Shown here: positions 26,986-35,972 of the stretch, in pieces | How positions within the stretch are numbered: position 1 is the stretch's first letter | How the letters are laid out: each line of letters begins with the position of its first letter | Source of the DNA: Bacillota bacterium | GTDB lineage: Bacteria; Bacillota; GCA-003054495; Carboxydocellales; JAJZSN01 | Direction of reading: 5' to 3' | Length of the DNA stretch: 48,624 nucleotides | Assembly: GCA_021849745.1 (NCBI GenBank) | Contig: JAJZSN010000012.1 | Span: 1-48,624 of the forward strand | Notes under the pieces: generated by a model | What the model was told of the DNA's origin: nothing | Seen by the model: the letters and a program-made list of their open reading frames with translations, nothing else | Database searches by the model: none | Made by a program: the position numbers and the translations under genes

Positions 26986-29273
26986 CTTGCGCCTCCTCTA
27001 TTTTCCCCCGTAGTTTTGCCTAAGGCCTTTAGTACCCGCTCAGGGGTGACGGGATACTCATGGAGCCATTGGCCGATGGCATTGGATGCGGCCATGAGCA
27101 CTGCCGAAGGGCCGGGGGAGGTACTAATCTCTCCGACTCCAATGGCTTTAAAGCGATGGGTGCCCATAGGAGTCTCCATGACAACGTTCTCAATCTCAGG
27201 TAGTTCAGCTGTGGTCCGCCACTTGTAATCAATCAAGTTGGCGTTGAGAATGCGACCGCTGGAAGGATCGAGAATTGTTTCTTCGAAGACGGCACTGTCA
27301 ATACCTGCCGAACCGAGGCAACCATTGAGCTGGCCTTCGAGGCCTTGGGGATCTATGATCTGACCTGCATCGGTGGTATTAACCACCCTTAGTACATCTA
27401 GTTTACCTGTTTCCGTATCCACTTGCACCTCAACAAAGCTCATCATACAATTGGCTAGGGTGTAGTCGGCATCAAAGCGCCCGTGGCCTAAAACTGACCG
27501 GAGATGTAAAACTTCCTTCCACGTAACGGATTTTTGGGGATTGCTTTTTAACCATATAACACTGTCAGCGGTATCGAGTTCTTCCGGATTATTAGCACCC
27601 AGCATTGGGGCTGCAAGTTCGAAGAGTTTTTTCTTGGCATCTTCAGCCGCTGCGATGACGGCACCCAGAATGCCGTAGGTCCCTCTGGACCCGGCAGGTC
27701 CCCACTCAACAGGGGTGATTAGGGAGTCACCCGGAGTTATAGAAACGTTCTCAATGGGCACCTGCAGGACCTCAGCGGCTACTTTCAAGGTATTATTTCT
27801 CTGCCCCGTCCCATGCTCAGCAAGCCCTTGGATGATTACTATCCTGCCATCGTTATCAATGCGTACATAGGCCTCTCCTACATCTTCTCCGACATCGGCA
27901 TTCCCGTGGATACCGACACCTACTCCAATGCTCTTAGTACCCTTCACCGCTGTAGGCTTAAGCCATCCTTTCCACTTATCCTTCCAGCCAAAGACCTTAG
28001 CCCCCTGGTCCATGGCCGGGGAGTAATCGATACCGCGATAGTTATACCATTGGGCGTCACGCCAATAGTAGCCATCACCGGGTTTGATAAAATTCTTTTT
28101 CAAAACTTCAAATGGATCCAGGTTCAGCTTCTCCATGGCGAGACTTAACAGGGGAATAAGGGCACATTTTAGTTCCTGACCCCCGAAACCTCTGACAATA
28201 CCTGATGAGTTTCTATTGGTGCACACAATTGCCGGTTTTAAATTCCAGTTTTTGGAGCGGATAGCAATCATTGCTTCCCCACATCCGACCGCTAACTGGG
28301 TCTGCATGGTCATTGAGTAATAACCCGTGCCAAGGATCCACGAGCCTGCAACCGCTGTAACGGTACCGTCCTTTTTCATCCCTACCTTGCCATTAATCCT
28401 AGTAGCAGGGCGTAATACGAAGCAGGCAAGTTGTTCTTCCTTGGAATAACATAGCTTGACCGGCTGGCCCGTGGCCTTGCTTAGGGCTGCGGCATAACAC
28501 TGAACCTGCCACGACATGGTTTTTGAACCGAAGCTTCCACCACAGGGACCTACGATGACCCGTACCTTGACCTCTTCACCAAAAATTATAGTCAGGATTC
28601 GCTTATTTAACCATACCTTTTGATGGGAAACCCACACAGTAACCCTATTGGGCTCCTCCCAATGAACTACAGCTCCGGGAGGTTCCATAGGAATAGGGTT
28701 TGGGATGTTGTCATAGCCAAAGCTCCCTTCCGCTACGGCATCGGCCTCGGCGAAGCCTGCTTCTACATCTCCCGTTACGATTTCGGTTGCGGATGTAGGG
28801 CCAAGGTTAACTGCCATTAGGGGGAGAAGGTTGCCTGTCAATTGGTCATAGAGTTGAGGGGCACCTGGTTGCATGGCTTCATATTCATCGAAGACCGCAG
28901 GGAGGACTTCATACTCTACCTCAATCAGCCTTAAAGCCTGTTGGCAGATGCTTTCAGTTTCAGCCGCAACTATGGCTACGGCGGCCCCGACGTAGCGGAC
29001 TTTCCGGTCGAGCAAGTGGACGATAGGCGGATTGCCAAACTTCCAATCCGGGACATTCTCATAGGTAATAATCGCTCTAACCCCTTTAAGTTGCTCGGCC
29101 TTTTTAGTATCTATGCTCTTGATCACTGCATGGGGATGGGGACTGCGCAAAACTTTCCCGTAAAGCAGATTACGAAAGGGGAGGTCATTGAGGAATAAGG
29201 TTCCACCGGTAACAATGTCCCGGCCATCGGATCTGGGTACAACTTTACCTATGTATCTGTAATTGTCTGCCAT
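26982..29273 (-). CDS. Molybdenum hydroxylase large (molybdopterin) subunit
   Basis: A 763-residue molybdopterin subunit of the xanthine dehydrogenase/4-hydroxybenzoyl-CoA reductase family. Seen: the cofactor motif GPCGGSFGSK, IVRGFGGQE, and near the C-terminus the catalytic Glu in GVGEISTSPG. I prefer ATG 29273, 5 bases after AGGTGA, which overlaps the stop region of the 2Fe-2S gene; GTG 29282 is the alternative and would overlap that stop. The gene order is 2Fe-2S, Mo, FAD. An acyl-CoA ligase lies immediately upstream, which favours a CoA-ester substrate, as in 4-hydroxybenzoyl-CoA reductase. The exact aromatic substrate is not determinable. Confidence 0.88.
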   Translation of the reverse strand: MADNYRYIGKVVPRSDGRDIVTGGTLFLNDLPFRNLLYGKVLRSPHPHAVIKSIDTKKAEQLKGVRAIITYENVPDWKFGNPPIVHLLDRKVRYVGAAVAIVAAETESICQQALRLIEVEYEVLPAVFDEYEAMQPGAPQLYDQLTGNLLPLMAVNLGPTSATEIVTGDVEAGFAEADAVAEGSFGYDNIPNPIPMEPPGAVVHWEEPNRVTVWVSHQKVWLNKRILTIIFGEEVKVRVIVGPCGGSFGSKTMSWQVQCYAAALSKATGQPVKLCYSKEEQLACFVLRPATRINGKVGMKKDGTVTAVAGSWILGTGYYSMTMQTQLAVGCGEAMIAIRSKNWNLKPAIVCTNRNSSGIVRGFGGQELKCALIPLLSLAMEKLNLDPFEVLKKNFIKPGDGYYWRDAQWYNYRGIDYSPAMDQGAKVFGWKDKWKGWLKPTAVKGTKSIGVGVGIHGNADVGEDVGEAYVRIDNDGRIVIIQGLAEHGTGQRNNTLKVAAEVLQVPIENVSITPGDSLITPVEWGPAGSRGTYGILGAVIAAAEDAKKKLFELAAPMLGANNPEELDTADSVIWLKSNPQKSVTWKEVLHLRSVLGHGRFDADYTLANCMMSFVEVQVDTETGKLDVLRVVNTTDAGQIIDPQGLEGQLNGCLGSAGIDSAVFEETILDPSSGRILNANLIDYKWRTTAELPEIENVVMETPMGTHRFKAIGVGEISTSPGPSAVLMAASNAIGQWLHEYPVTPERVLKALGKTTGENRGGAR

Positions 29274-29278
29274 TACCG

Positions 29279-29776
29279 TCACCTGCCTTTTCCGGTGGCG
29301 TCCATGACCGCCCTAACGACCTGATAGTGACTGATGCACCGGCAAAAATTCCCTGATAAAGCCTTTTTGACCTCTGCTTCCGTGGGAGCAGGGTTTTCAT
29401 TAAGCAGGGCCTTAGCGCTCATAATCATCCCAGGGGTACAGTAGCCGCACTGAAAGGCGGTATGGTCGATAAAGGACTGCTGCAAGGGATCCAACTCCCC
29501 GGTTTTAGCATCTTTCAGTCCTTCGATGGTGGTGATGATTTTTCCATCACATTCAATGGTCAACAGCATACAGGAAAGCACTGCCTCCCCATCCATCAGC
29601 ACCGTACAGCCCCCACATGCACCCCCGTCACAGGACAACTTAGTTCCGGTCAGACCGAGGGTTTCCCGGAGGGTGAAGGAAAGGGTGTCACTTGGATTAA
29701 CCCGACCTTGCCCGGTTCCTACTTCTAATTGGTATACCTGAGAATTCACCGTGAGGTTAATTTGATGTTTCCTCAT
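29279..29776 (-). CDS. Molybdenum hydroxylase 2Fe-2S subunit
   Basis: A 165-residue subunit with both [2Fe-2S] clusters: the plant-type group CDGGACGGC plus a downstream Cys in VLSCMLL, and the C-terminal CGYC...CRC pair (FQCGYCTPG and NFCRCISHY). It passes electrons between the Mo and FAD subunits. Start ATG 29776 has a GGAG 13 bases upstream, a rather long spacer. It is followed directly by the Mo subunit and preceded by acyl-CoA ligase 2 with a 72-base gap. Confidence 0.92.
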   Translation of the reverse strand: MRKHQINLTVNSQVYQLEVGTGQGRVNPSDTLSFTLRETLGLTGTKLSCDGGACGGCTVLMDGEAVLSCMLLTIECDGKIITTIEGLKDAKTGELDPLQQSFIDHTAFQCGYCTPGMIMSAKALLNENPAPTEAEVKKALSGNFCRCISHYQVVRAVMDATGKGR

Positions 29777-29848
29777 AGTAGCTCTACAACTCCCTACTTA
29801 TCTTAATAGTAACCTCCACCACCCTTGGGACCAAAGATGATTATAGCT

Positions 29849-31435
29849 TTAGTTGGCCACTAGTTCTTTCAAGTCCAATTTGCGGATTTTACCACTGGCA
29901 GTTGTGGGGAACTCCTGTATAAAAACTACCCTGTCGGGAACCTTGTAATTGGCCAGCTGGGTTTTGCTGAAAGCCTGGATCTCTGCCTCATTGGCGGCAG
30001 CTCCTGGTTTCAACTTAATACAGGCATAGGTACGTTCTCCCATTACGGGGTCGGGAATTCCGATGACAGCTACCTCCAGAACCACCGGATGCAGATAGAG
30101 AACCTCCTCCACTTCCCTGGGGTAGATATTATAACCGCCTCTGATGATCATTTCCTTTTTTCGCCCGACGATCCGGATAAAGCCCCGGTCATCTATGGTG
30201 CCCAAGTCTCCTGTACTAAACCAACCATCTGCACTCAAGGCTTCTGCTGTTTCCACCGGTTTACCAAAATAACCCTTCATCACCCCACGGGACCGAGCAA
30301 CAATTTCCCCTACCTCATTACTGCCTAGGGTTTGGCCCTGATTATCTACTATCTTGATTTCCACCCCTGGGGCTGCCCTGCCTACGGTCTCGGCGATGTC
30401 GATATCATCATCATCCAGGCGGGTAGCGGTAAGAATCGGAGAAGTTTCTGTTAAACCATAGGATATACAGATATTACATCCCATCCGGGTACGGATTGCC
30501 TTGACAGTTTCTATGGGGCACGGTGCGCCGCCAATGATGCCGGTGCGCAGGCTGGACAAATCGTATTTGTCAAAGTCTGGATGGTTTAATTCCATAATAA
30601 ACATGGTAGGAACGCCATGATGAACGGTTACTTTTTCCCTTTGGATCAGCTCAAGGGCGGCTTCAGGCTTATAGCCTTCTAATAATACAAGACCCGCTCC
30701 GGAAGAAATTGCGGTTAGAATCGAAGGGCCCATTCCAAAAATATGGAAAATAGGTACCGGGATCAAATAAACATCTTTGGGCGAGGATTCGATAATTTCT
30801 GCACCCGTTACTGAAGTATGTACTAAATTACGGTGAGTCAGCATTGCTCCTTTAGGGGCGCCTGTGGTTCCCGAAGTATACAGGATAGCAAATAGGTCTT
30901 CTTCTGGTTTAATTAATGGGGTGGGTAAAGGAGCCCCTTGATTAGTACGGATAACTTCCTCAAAGACTGCTACCCCTTGAGGGATTGCACCCGTAGCTCG
31001 CACAACAATCAGGTTGGTAAAGTTGGATAATGCAGGCTTAAGCTCCAAATACATATCCATTAGCCCGTAGCTGCCAAAAGTTTGGGCAGTAATCACAGCG
31101 GCAACCCCTGCATTATCTAAAACGTATTCTACTTCTCTAGGCTTATATCGAATATTTAACGGAATGATAACTGCACCCACAAGTCCAATGGCAAAATAGG
31201 AAATAATAAACTCATGCCAATTGGGAAGGCAAACAGCCACCCGATCTCCCTTTTGAACTCCCAATCGCAACAGTCCTGCCGCAAAGGCCTGGGCTTCCAC
31301 CAATAGTTCACTATAGGTTAAGCGGCGGATATTATCGACTACCGCCAACCCATTAGGATTCCGTTCAGTTGATTCAGCTAAACACCCTCCAACGGTATTT
31401 AGTTTGAGGCTTTTATAATCTAATATTGTTGGCAT
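29849..31435 (-). CDS. AMP-forming acyl-CoA synthetase 2
   Basis: A 528-residue acid:CoA ligase with P-loop YTSGTTGAPKGAMLTH, A5 motif YGLTETSP, TGDLGTIDDRG, the hinge GRKKEMIIRGGYNIYP and the catalytic Lys in TASGKIRKLDL. It is the shorter, aryl/medium-chain type, unlike ligase 1. Lying between an AOR-MoaD pair and a 4-hydroxybenzoyl-CoA-reductase-like complex, it plausibly activates the acid made by the AOR for the Mo enzyme. Start ATG 31435 follows AAGGAG and lies 18 bases after the MoaD-like stop. Substrate specificity is inference only. Confidence 0.9.
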   Translation of the reverse strand: MPTILDYKSLKLNTVGGCLAESTERNPNGLAVVDNIRRLTYSELLVEAQAFAAGLLRLGVQKGDRVAVCLPNWHEFIISYFAIGLVGAVIIPLNIRYKPREVEYVLDNAGVAAVITAQTFGSYGLMDMYLELKPALSNFTNLIVVRATGAIPQGVAVFEEVIRTNQGAPLPTPLIKPEEDLFAILYTSGTTGAPKGAMLTHRNLVHTSVTGAEIIESSPKDVYLIPVPIFHIFGMGPSILTAISSGAGLVLLEGYKPEAALELIQREKVTVHHGVPTMFIMELNHPDFDKYDLSSLRTGIIGGAPCPIETVKAIRTRMGCNICISYGLTETSPILTATRLDDDDIDIAETVGRAAPGVEIKIVDNQGQTLGSNEVGEIVARSRGVMKGYFGKPVETAEALSADGWFSTGDLGTIDDRGFIRIVGRKKEMIIRGGYNIYPREVEEVLYLHPVVLEVAVIGIPDPVMGERTYACIKLKPGAAANEAEIQAFSKTQLANYKVPDRVVFIQEFPTTASGKIRKLDLKELVAN

Positions 31436-31453
31436 ATTCCTATCTCCTTTCTA

Positions 31454-31729
31454 TTATCCTCCCGCCAAAAAAGCCATAAAAATAAGGTTATCGCCATCTC
31501 TTAATACTTTATCCTTATCTCCAGGCCAGGCAAGGTGTTTACCATTTAACAAAATATAGCAAGTGAAATGGATTAATCCATCATCGAACATTTCATTTTC
31601 CAGCTTCGGGTATAACCTAAGGAGTTCCAGCATGACCTTTTCAAAAGTATTATAAGAACTGTCGAGTTCAACCATTGCTGTACCGGTAGCTTTTTTTAAG
31701 GGTTCTATAAACTCTACAATAATAGCCAC
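31454..31729 (-). CDS. MoaD/ThiS-like sulfur carrier protein 2 (AOR-associated)
   Basis: A 91-residue beta-grasp protein ending FMAFLAGG, with the MoaD-typical VLRDGDNLIFM before the Gly-Gly tail. It starts at GTG 31729 after GGGAGG. As with the pair at 11-13 kb, it follows an AOR gene, here across a 265-base gap. It probably supplies sulfur for the pterin dithiolene of that AOR or of the neighbouring molybdenum hydroxylase. Confidence 0.82.
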   Translation of the reverse strand: MAIIVEFIEPLKKATGTAMVELDSSYNTFEKVMLELLRLYPKLENEMFDDGLIHFTCYILLNGKHLAWPGDKDKVLRDGDNLIFMAFLAGG

Positions 31730-31775
31730 TTCTACTTTTCCTCCCGCATTTTTTAGTTAGCCATTTGAAGTATTT

Positions 31776-31841
31776 GTTAACTAAACTGTTTAAAAGTTAC
31801 TCTGGAGGGATCTACTGGTTACTAAGAACAGTCTAGTTAAC
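31776..31841. repeat. Long inverted repeat between AOR 2 and MoaD-like 2
   Basis: GTTAACTAAACTGTT (31776-31790) and AACAGTCTAGTTAAC (31827-31841) pair over 14 of 15 positions, with a 36-base loop. A T8 run follows on the plus strand, but no plus-strand gene leads into it. On the minus strand it lies in the leader of the MoaD-like gene and could act as attenuator, operator or RNA processing site. Just beyond it (31868-31990) a minus-strand frame without a start codon reads like protein and may be a gene remnant. Confidence 0.45.
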
Positions 31842-31994
31842 ATTTTTTTTAGGCACAAAAGTGAGGATACCGGCAATACTATGAATAATATTTTTGAAGC
31901 TCGTGCCTGTTCTAAAACCCTATCCCAATCAACCTCTTTGACGAATATAGCGTTTAAGATGGCAAGGATTAAAGTAGGCAGACTGGTAATATCC

Positions 31995-33866
31995 CTAGGC
32001 GTCGATGTAAAGTTCCTCTACTTTTTCCGATAATGGGACACCTTTTTCATCCCAACCCATGAGGACGTAAAAATATTTTTTGGCCCTCTCCATTTCTTCC
32101 GGATCAAGTCCTCCATCGACTAATGCTCCATCAGTTTTTGGCTGATAGAAACGCTTTGGCAACTTGTCATCATCGGCTGTGAAGCCTTCTCTAATATTAA
32201 AAAGTCTGGTCATCGTTACAATTCTTTCAGCGGTTCTCATTAACTCCATTTCAGTTGTGTTCCATCCGGTAACTTTACCGGTAATGTCAGCAATAGTCAT
32301 ATAATCAAGGTCTAGGGTCGCCAGGCGGCAAACTAATAAACAGTCCGTCAATACTTGCCTTAAATATTCCACCTTAAACACGGCTACCTTACGGGGACCT
32401 TGATCCTCGGGTGGTACCGGCTCATAAAAACCCAAAGGCTTTAAGACAGCCATGGCTCCTTCGGTTTTGAACTGCTCATCACTGGCGTTCATGCAATGGT
32501 CTGCTCCATGGGGATTAACCATATATCCAATGCCGCGGCTATGGCTAAACCGGGGATCATGCTGTCCAGGCTCCAAGCCTTTCACGTGGACGGCAAATTC
32601 TTCAGCACCCTTGCCGATTCTCTTGGCTAACCGGGCCGAACCTTCAGCCAGGAGCTTTCCGAAACCCTCTTTTCTGGCTATCAGCTCTATACACTTCAGC
32701 ATTGCTTCCCCATTACCAAACCTTAACTCCATACCATCGGTATCTTCAAGACTTAACAAGCCTTTTTCAAAGCATTCCATAGCAAAGGCAATGGTACAAC
32801 CAGTTGAGATGGTATCTAAGGAATAGGCATTACAAAGCTCGTTACCTTTAACAACAGCTTTGACATCATCAATTCCACAATTACTGCCTAAGGAAGAGAT
32901 GGTTTCATATTCCGGTCCGCCATAAGCAGGGTCATGGGAATAGGGTTCTTCAAACTTTAACTTCTTTTTACAGCGCATGGGACAGGCAAAACAGCCATCC
33001 ATACCTACCGACATAGTTTCTTTCATTACACCGCCGTGGATATTCTCCACACCGGGAAATAATCCATCCCGCCAATTGCGAACGGGTAAATTGCCACTTA
33101 ACTCAAAGGCCTTTAACTCTGGACCCCCGGTACCAAATTCCCGCAGGATTTTGTATAACCAAAAGTCAGATTGCTTATCACTTAACCTTTTACTAATGGC
33201 CTTGACCCCTTCTGGATCAGCTACCTCCGGCCGCTTGTGGCCGCGGACCGCAATAGCCTTGAGGTTTTTAGAGCCCATGACCGCACCCATACCTCCTCTA
33301 CCGGCAGTACTATGTAAGCCATGCATAATACAGGCGTAGGGAACCAGGTTCTCTCCCCCCGGACCGATGAGGGCCAGCCGGGTCTTGTCATCAGCTAACT
33401 CTAATCTAATTGCTTCCTGGGTCTCTTTGGTATTCAGCCCCCAAAGATGACGGGCATCTTTGATGGACACTGCCTCATCTTGGATAGAGATATAGACTGG
33501 TGCTTCAGCCTTCCCTTCCACGATGATGGCATCAAACCCGGCATGTTTGAGCTCAGCACCAAAATAATCACCAGCCTGAGATAAACCAATCCCACCGGTC
33601 ATGGGAGATTTGGCGCCTACGGCATTTCGGCCGTTACCGATGATTGCCGTCCCTGTTAGGGGCCCTAAAGCAAAGATAAGTTTGTTCTCAGGACCTAGGG
33701 GATCAATACCTGCTTGCAACTCTTTTAATAGATAGTAGGAGATAATCCCTGAACCACCTAGGTATTTCCGGTAGAATTTTTCATCTCGTGTTTCTGCAGC
33801 TGTGGTCTTGTCTGACAAATTGATTCTAAGGATTTTTCCACTATAACCACCAGGCACCTCGTTCAT
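31995..33866 (-). CDS. Aldehyde:ferredoxin oxidoreductase family protein 2
   Basis: A 623-residue tungsten-type AOR. It has GKILRINLSDK at the N-terminus, GRNAVGAKSPMTGG and GRGGMGAVMGSKNLKAI for the pterins, and a standard cluster motif C-x2-C-x3-C (CFACPMRC, about 292-299) with a late Cys in TDCLLVC. It is more canonical than AOR 1 and not a recent copy of it. The start is ATG 33866, 7 bases after AAAGGAGG; an in-frame TTG lies two codons earlier. It follows the TRAP transporter genes and ends the 48-32 kb series, or reads on through the 265-base gap into the MoaD-like gene. The aldehyde is unknown. Confidence 0.9.
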   Translation of the reverse strand: MNEVPGGYSGKILRINLSDKTTAAETRDEKFYRKYLGGSGIISYYLLKELQAGIDPLGPENKLIFALGPLTGTAIIGNGRNAVGAKSPMTGGIGLSQAGDYFGAELKHAGFDAIIVEGKAEAPVYISIQDEAVSIKDARHLWGLNTKETQEAIRLELADDKTRLALIGPGGENLVPYACIMHGLHSTAGRGGMGAVMGSKNLKAIAVRGHKRPEVADPEGVKAISKRLSDKQSDFWLYKILREFGTGGPELKAFELSGNLPVRNWRDGLFPGVENIHGGVMKETMSVGMDGCFACPMRCKKKLKFEEPYSHDPAYGGPEYETISSLGSNCGIDDVKAVVKGNELCNAYSLDTISTGCTIAFAMECFEKGLLSLEDTDGMELRFGNGEAMLKCIELIARKEGFGKLLAEGSARLAKRIGKGAEEFAVHVKGLEPGQHDPRFSHSRGIGYMVNPHGADHCMNASDEQFKTEGAMAVLKPLGFYEPVPPEDQGPRKVAVFKVEYLRQVLTDCLLVCRLATLDLDYMTIADITGKVTGWNTTEMELMRTAERIVTMTRLFNIREGFTADDDKLPKRFYQPKTDGALVDGGLDPEEMERAKKYFYVLMGWDEKGVPLSEKVEELYIDA

Positions 33867-33932
33867 AAGCAAACCTCCTTTTCACTAGAATTTAGGGCCA
33901 GATAACCCGCAGCAAGCTTTAGCCATATTTTT

Positions 33933-35840
33933 TTACATAGTACTCGGCAGCCACAAGGCTAAGGCAGGGAAAAGGGCCACTAAGAGCATTAATAATACTA
34001 AAATCAGGACGTAGGGAATTGAACCCTCGAGGACGTCCATTGTACTTATGCCGGAAACTTGTTTCACTACGAAAACATTCAAACCTACCGGAGGAGAAAT
34101 CATGCCTATTTCCGTACAGATAACCACGAGGACGGCAAACCAAATTACATCGTAGCCTAAAGCACTGACAACAGGCGCTAAAATAGGCATTGTCAGAAGT
34201 ACAATGACTCCACCTTCCAGGGCTGTGCCAAGAAGGAAAATTAATACCAACGCTCCCAATATGACCATCCAACCGGGCCAACTTGCGGATATAACATATT
34301 CCGCAGCCATCTGGGGTATCTGAAGCATGGTTGATACATTGGCTAAAGCCAATCCTCCCGCCACCAATATGACAAGCATAGCCACTGATTTAGTAGAATC
34401 CTTGATAACATCGTAAAATTCTTGCATCTTAATTCGCTTGCTTAATAGTGAATAGACGAGGGCATAAATTACGGCTACTGCTGCTGCTTCGGTGGGGGTG
34501 AATGCTCCTGAGTATATGCCTCCCAGCATTAAAACCGGCATAAGCAAACTACCCGAAGCCGCTTTGGTACCAATCATTCGCTCTTTAAATGTTGCCTTAG
34601 GTAAAGGCTCATAATCGCCGGTTTTCTTACATTGCCAAACTGCTACTATTGAAAATAGAAATAGGGCCAAAATCCCCGGAATAACCCCGGCCATGAATAG
34701 TTTGCCAACGGATTCCTGAGTTGCAATCCCAATCAGCAACATTGCTGCGCTTGGCGGAATAAGTACGCCTAAGGTTCCTCCTACGGCAACTAAGCCCCCC
34801 GCCATCTTCCGATCGTATTTATAGGAGAGCATAGCCGGTATAGCAATCAACCCGACTGTAAGAGCGTTAGCCACACTAGAACCGGAGATAGCGGCAAATA
34901 TACCACAAACTACCATAGTTGTTACAGCAAGACCGCCAGGGATATGGCCAATCCACGCCCTCGCAAAATCAAATAAATCATTAGCTAATCCGGACCGATA
35001 CATAATATAACCGAGGAATACAAAAAGGGGTAACGCTGCTACGGAAAAATCATTCCACACCATATAAGTCATTTGAGGTATGGCTGCAATCCCCCGTTCC
35101 ACTCCAAGAAGAAGGGCCATTCCAAAGGCACCCGTAATGGTGATGGTAAATCCGATGGGTATCCCGGCGAACAGCATAATCATAAGTAACAGAGTCAATC
35201 CACCCACAGGACTAAAATACATGCTGATTACTCCCAGGGAAAATACGAAAATAAAGCCCAATACGGTTATCACCGTACCCCTTCGCCCACTTTGCTCTTG
35301 ATTCGCTTCGGCTAACTGTGAAACTTTTGCTACCAGTAACCGTACAGATTGTAAAGCCAACATAGTAAAGGATAAGAAAAAGGCCGCCTTAACAGGCCAA
35401 AGGGGCAAAAACATTTGGCTGGACTTTTCTGCAATGGTAAAACTATGTGTCAACATATCAAAGGAATAATGGACAAATAATAGTGAATAGCCAAGCACGA
35501 ACAAATAACTTATAATCTCTAAAACCATACAAACCTTAGCTGGCAAATAATGTACAAAGGCCTCAACGTTTACATGACTGCCTTCTTTGAGTCCATAGCT
35601 CACCGTTAAGAAAACGCCCGTTAACACCAAGAGGATACTTGTTTCAAAGGTCCAACCAGTGGGCGAATCGAAGGCATACCGGGCAATAACCTCATAACTA
35701 ATCACAAAGGCAGAGAGCAATAACATTATTCCACCAAGGAACCCAAACATCGAAGACATATAATCCACAGCTTTACCGATGCCTGCGCCAAAACGCCTTA
35801 AAGGCGGTATATTTGTAGATTGGTCTAACGTTGTCTCCAT
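33933..35840 (-). CDS. TRAP transporter fused small-large permease (DctQM)
   Basis: A 635-residue membrane protein combining the two TRAP permease subunits. Residues about 25-185 are the four-helix DctQ part (VIARYAFDSPTGWTFE). After a charged linker near 190, the rest is the 12-helix DctM part (LPLFVFLGYIMYRSGLA, AISGSSVANALTVG, IPPSAAMLLIG, GAFTPTEAAAVAVIYAL). It carries out sodium-driven uptake of a carboxylate delivered by the binding protein. Start ATG 35840 follows TAGGAG with a 9-base spacer. It pairs with dctP upstream, separated by a strong RNA hairpin. Fused DctQM proteins are known; substrate here is probably a dicarboxylate or aromatic acid, by context. Confidence 0.93.
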   Translation of the reverse strand: METTLDQSTNIPPLRRFGAGIGKAVDYMSSMFGFLGGIMLLLSAFVISYEVIARYAFDSPTGWTFETSILLVLTGVFLTVSYGLKEGSHVNVEAFVHYLPAKVCMVLEIISYLFVLGYSLLFVHYSFDMLTHSFTIAEKSSQMFLPLWPVKAAFFLSFTMLALQSVRLLVAKVSQLAEANQEQSGRRGTVITVLGFIFVFSLGVISMYFSPVGGLTLLLMIMLFAGIPIGFTITITGAFGMALLLGVERGIAAIPQMTYMVWNDFSVAALPLFVFLGYIMYRSGLANDLFDFARAWIGHIPGGLAVTTMVVCGIFAAISGSSVANALTVGLIAIPAMLSYKYDRKMAGGLVAVGGTLGVLIPPSAAMLLIGIATQESVGKLFMAGVIPGILALFLFSIVAVWQCKKTGDYEPLPKATFKERMIGTKAASGSLLMPVLMLGGIYSGAFTPTEAAAVAVIYALVYSLLSKRIKMQEFYDVIKDSTKSVAMLVILVAGGLALANVSTMLQIPQMAAEYVISASWPGWMVILGALVLIFLLGTALEGGVIVLLTMPILAPVVSALGYDVIWFAVLVVICTEIGMISPPVGLNVFVVKQVSGISTMDVLEGSIPYVLILVLLMLLVALFPALALWLPSTM

Positions 35841-35883
35841 ATTGAACAACTCCTATCTGTTCATTGTTTAAGAAAACCTCAAT

Positions 35884-35961
35884 AATTAGGCGGCTTATGC
35901 AGCGTATCCTTACGCAGTGAGTCTAGCATCCACCGGTAGGATACGCTAGCCGCTCCTAATT
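35884..35961 (-). other. Stem-loop between TRAP binding protein and permease genes
   Basis: An imperfect long hairpin: AATTAGGcGGC (35884-35894) pairs with GCCGctCCTAATT (35949-35961), and AGCGTATCCT (35901-35910) pairs exactly with AGGATACGCT (35938-35947). There is no T-run, so it is probably an mRNA-stabilising or partial read-through element that keeps the binding protein more abundant than the permease. Confidence 0.6.
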
Positions 35962-35972
35962 ACACCCGGATA

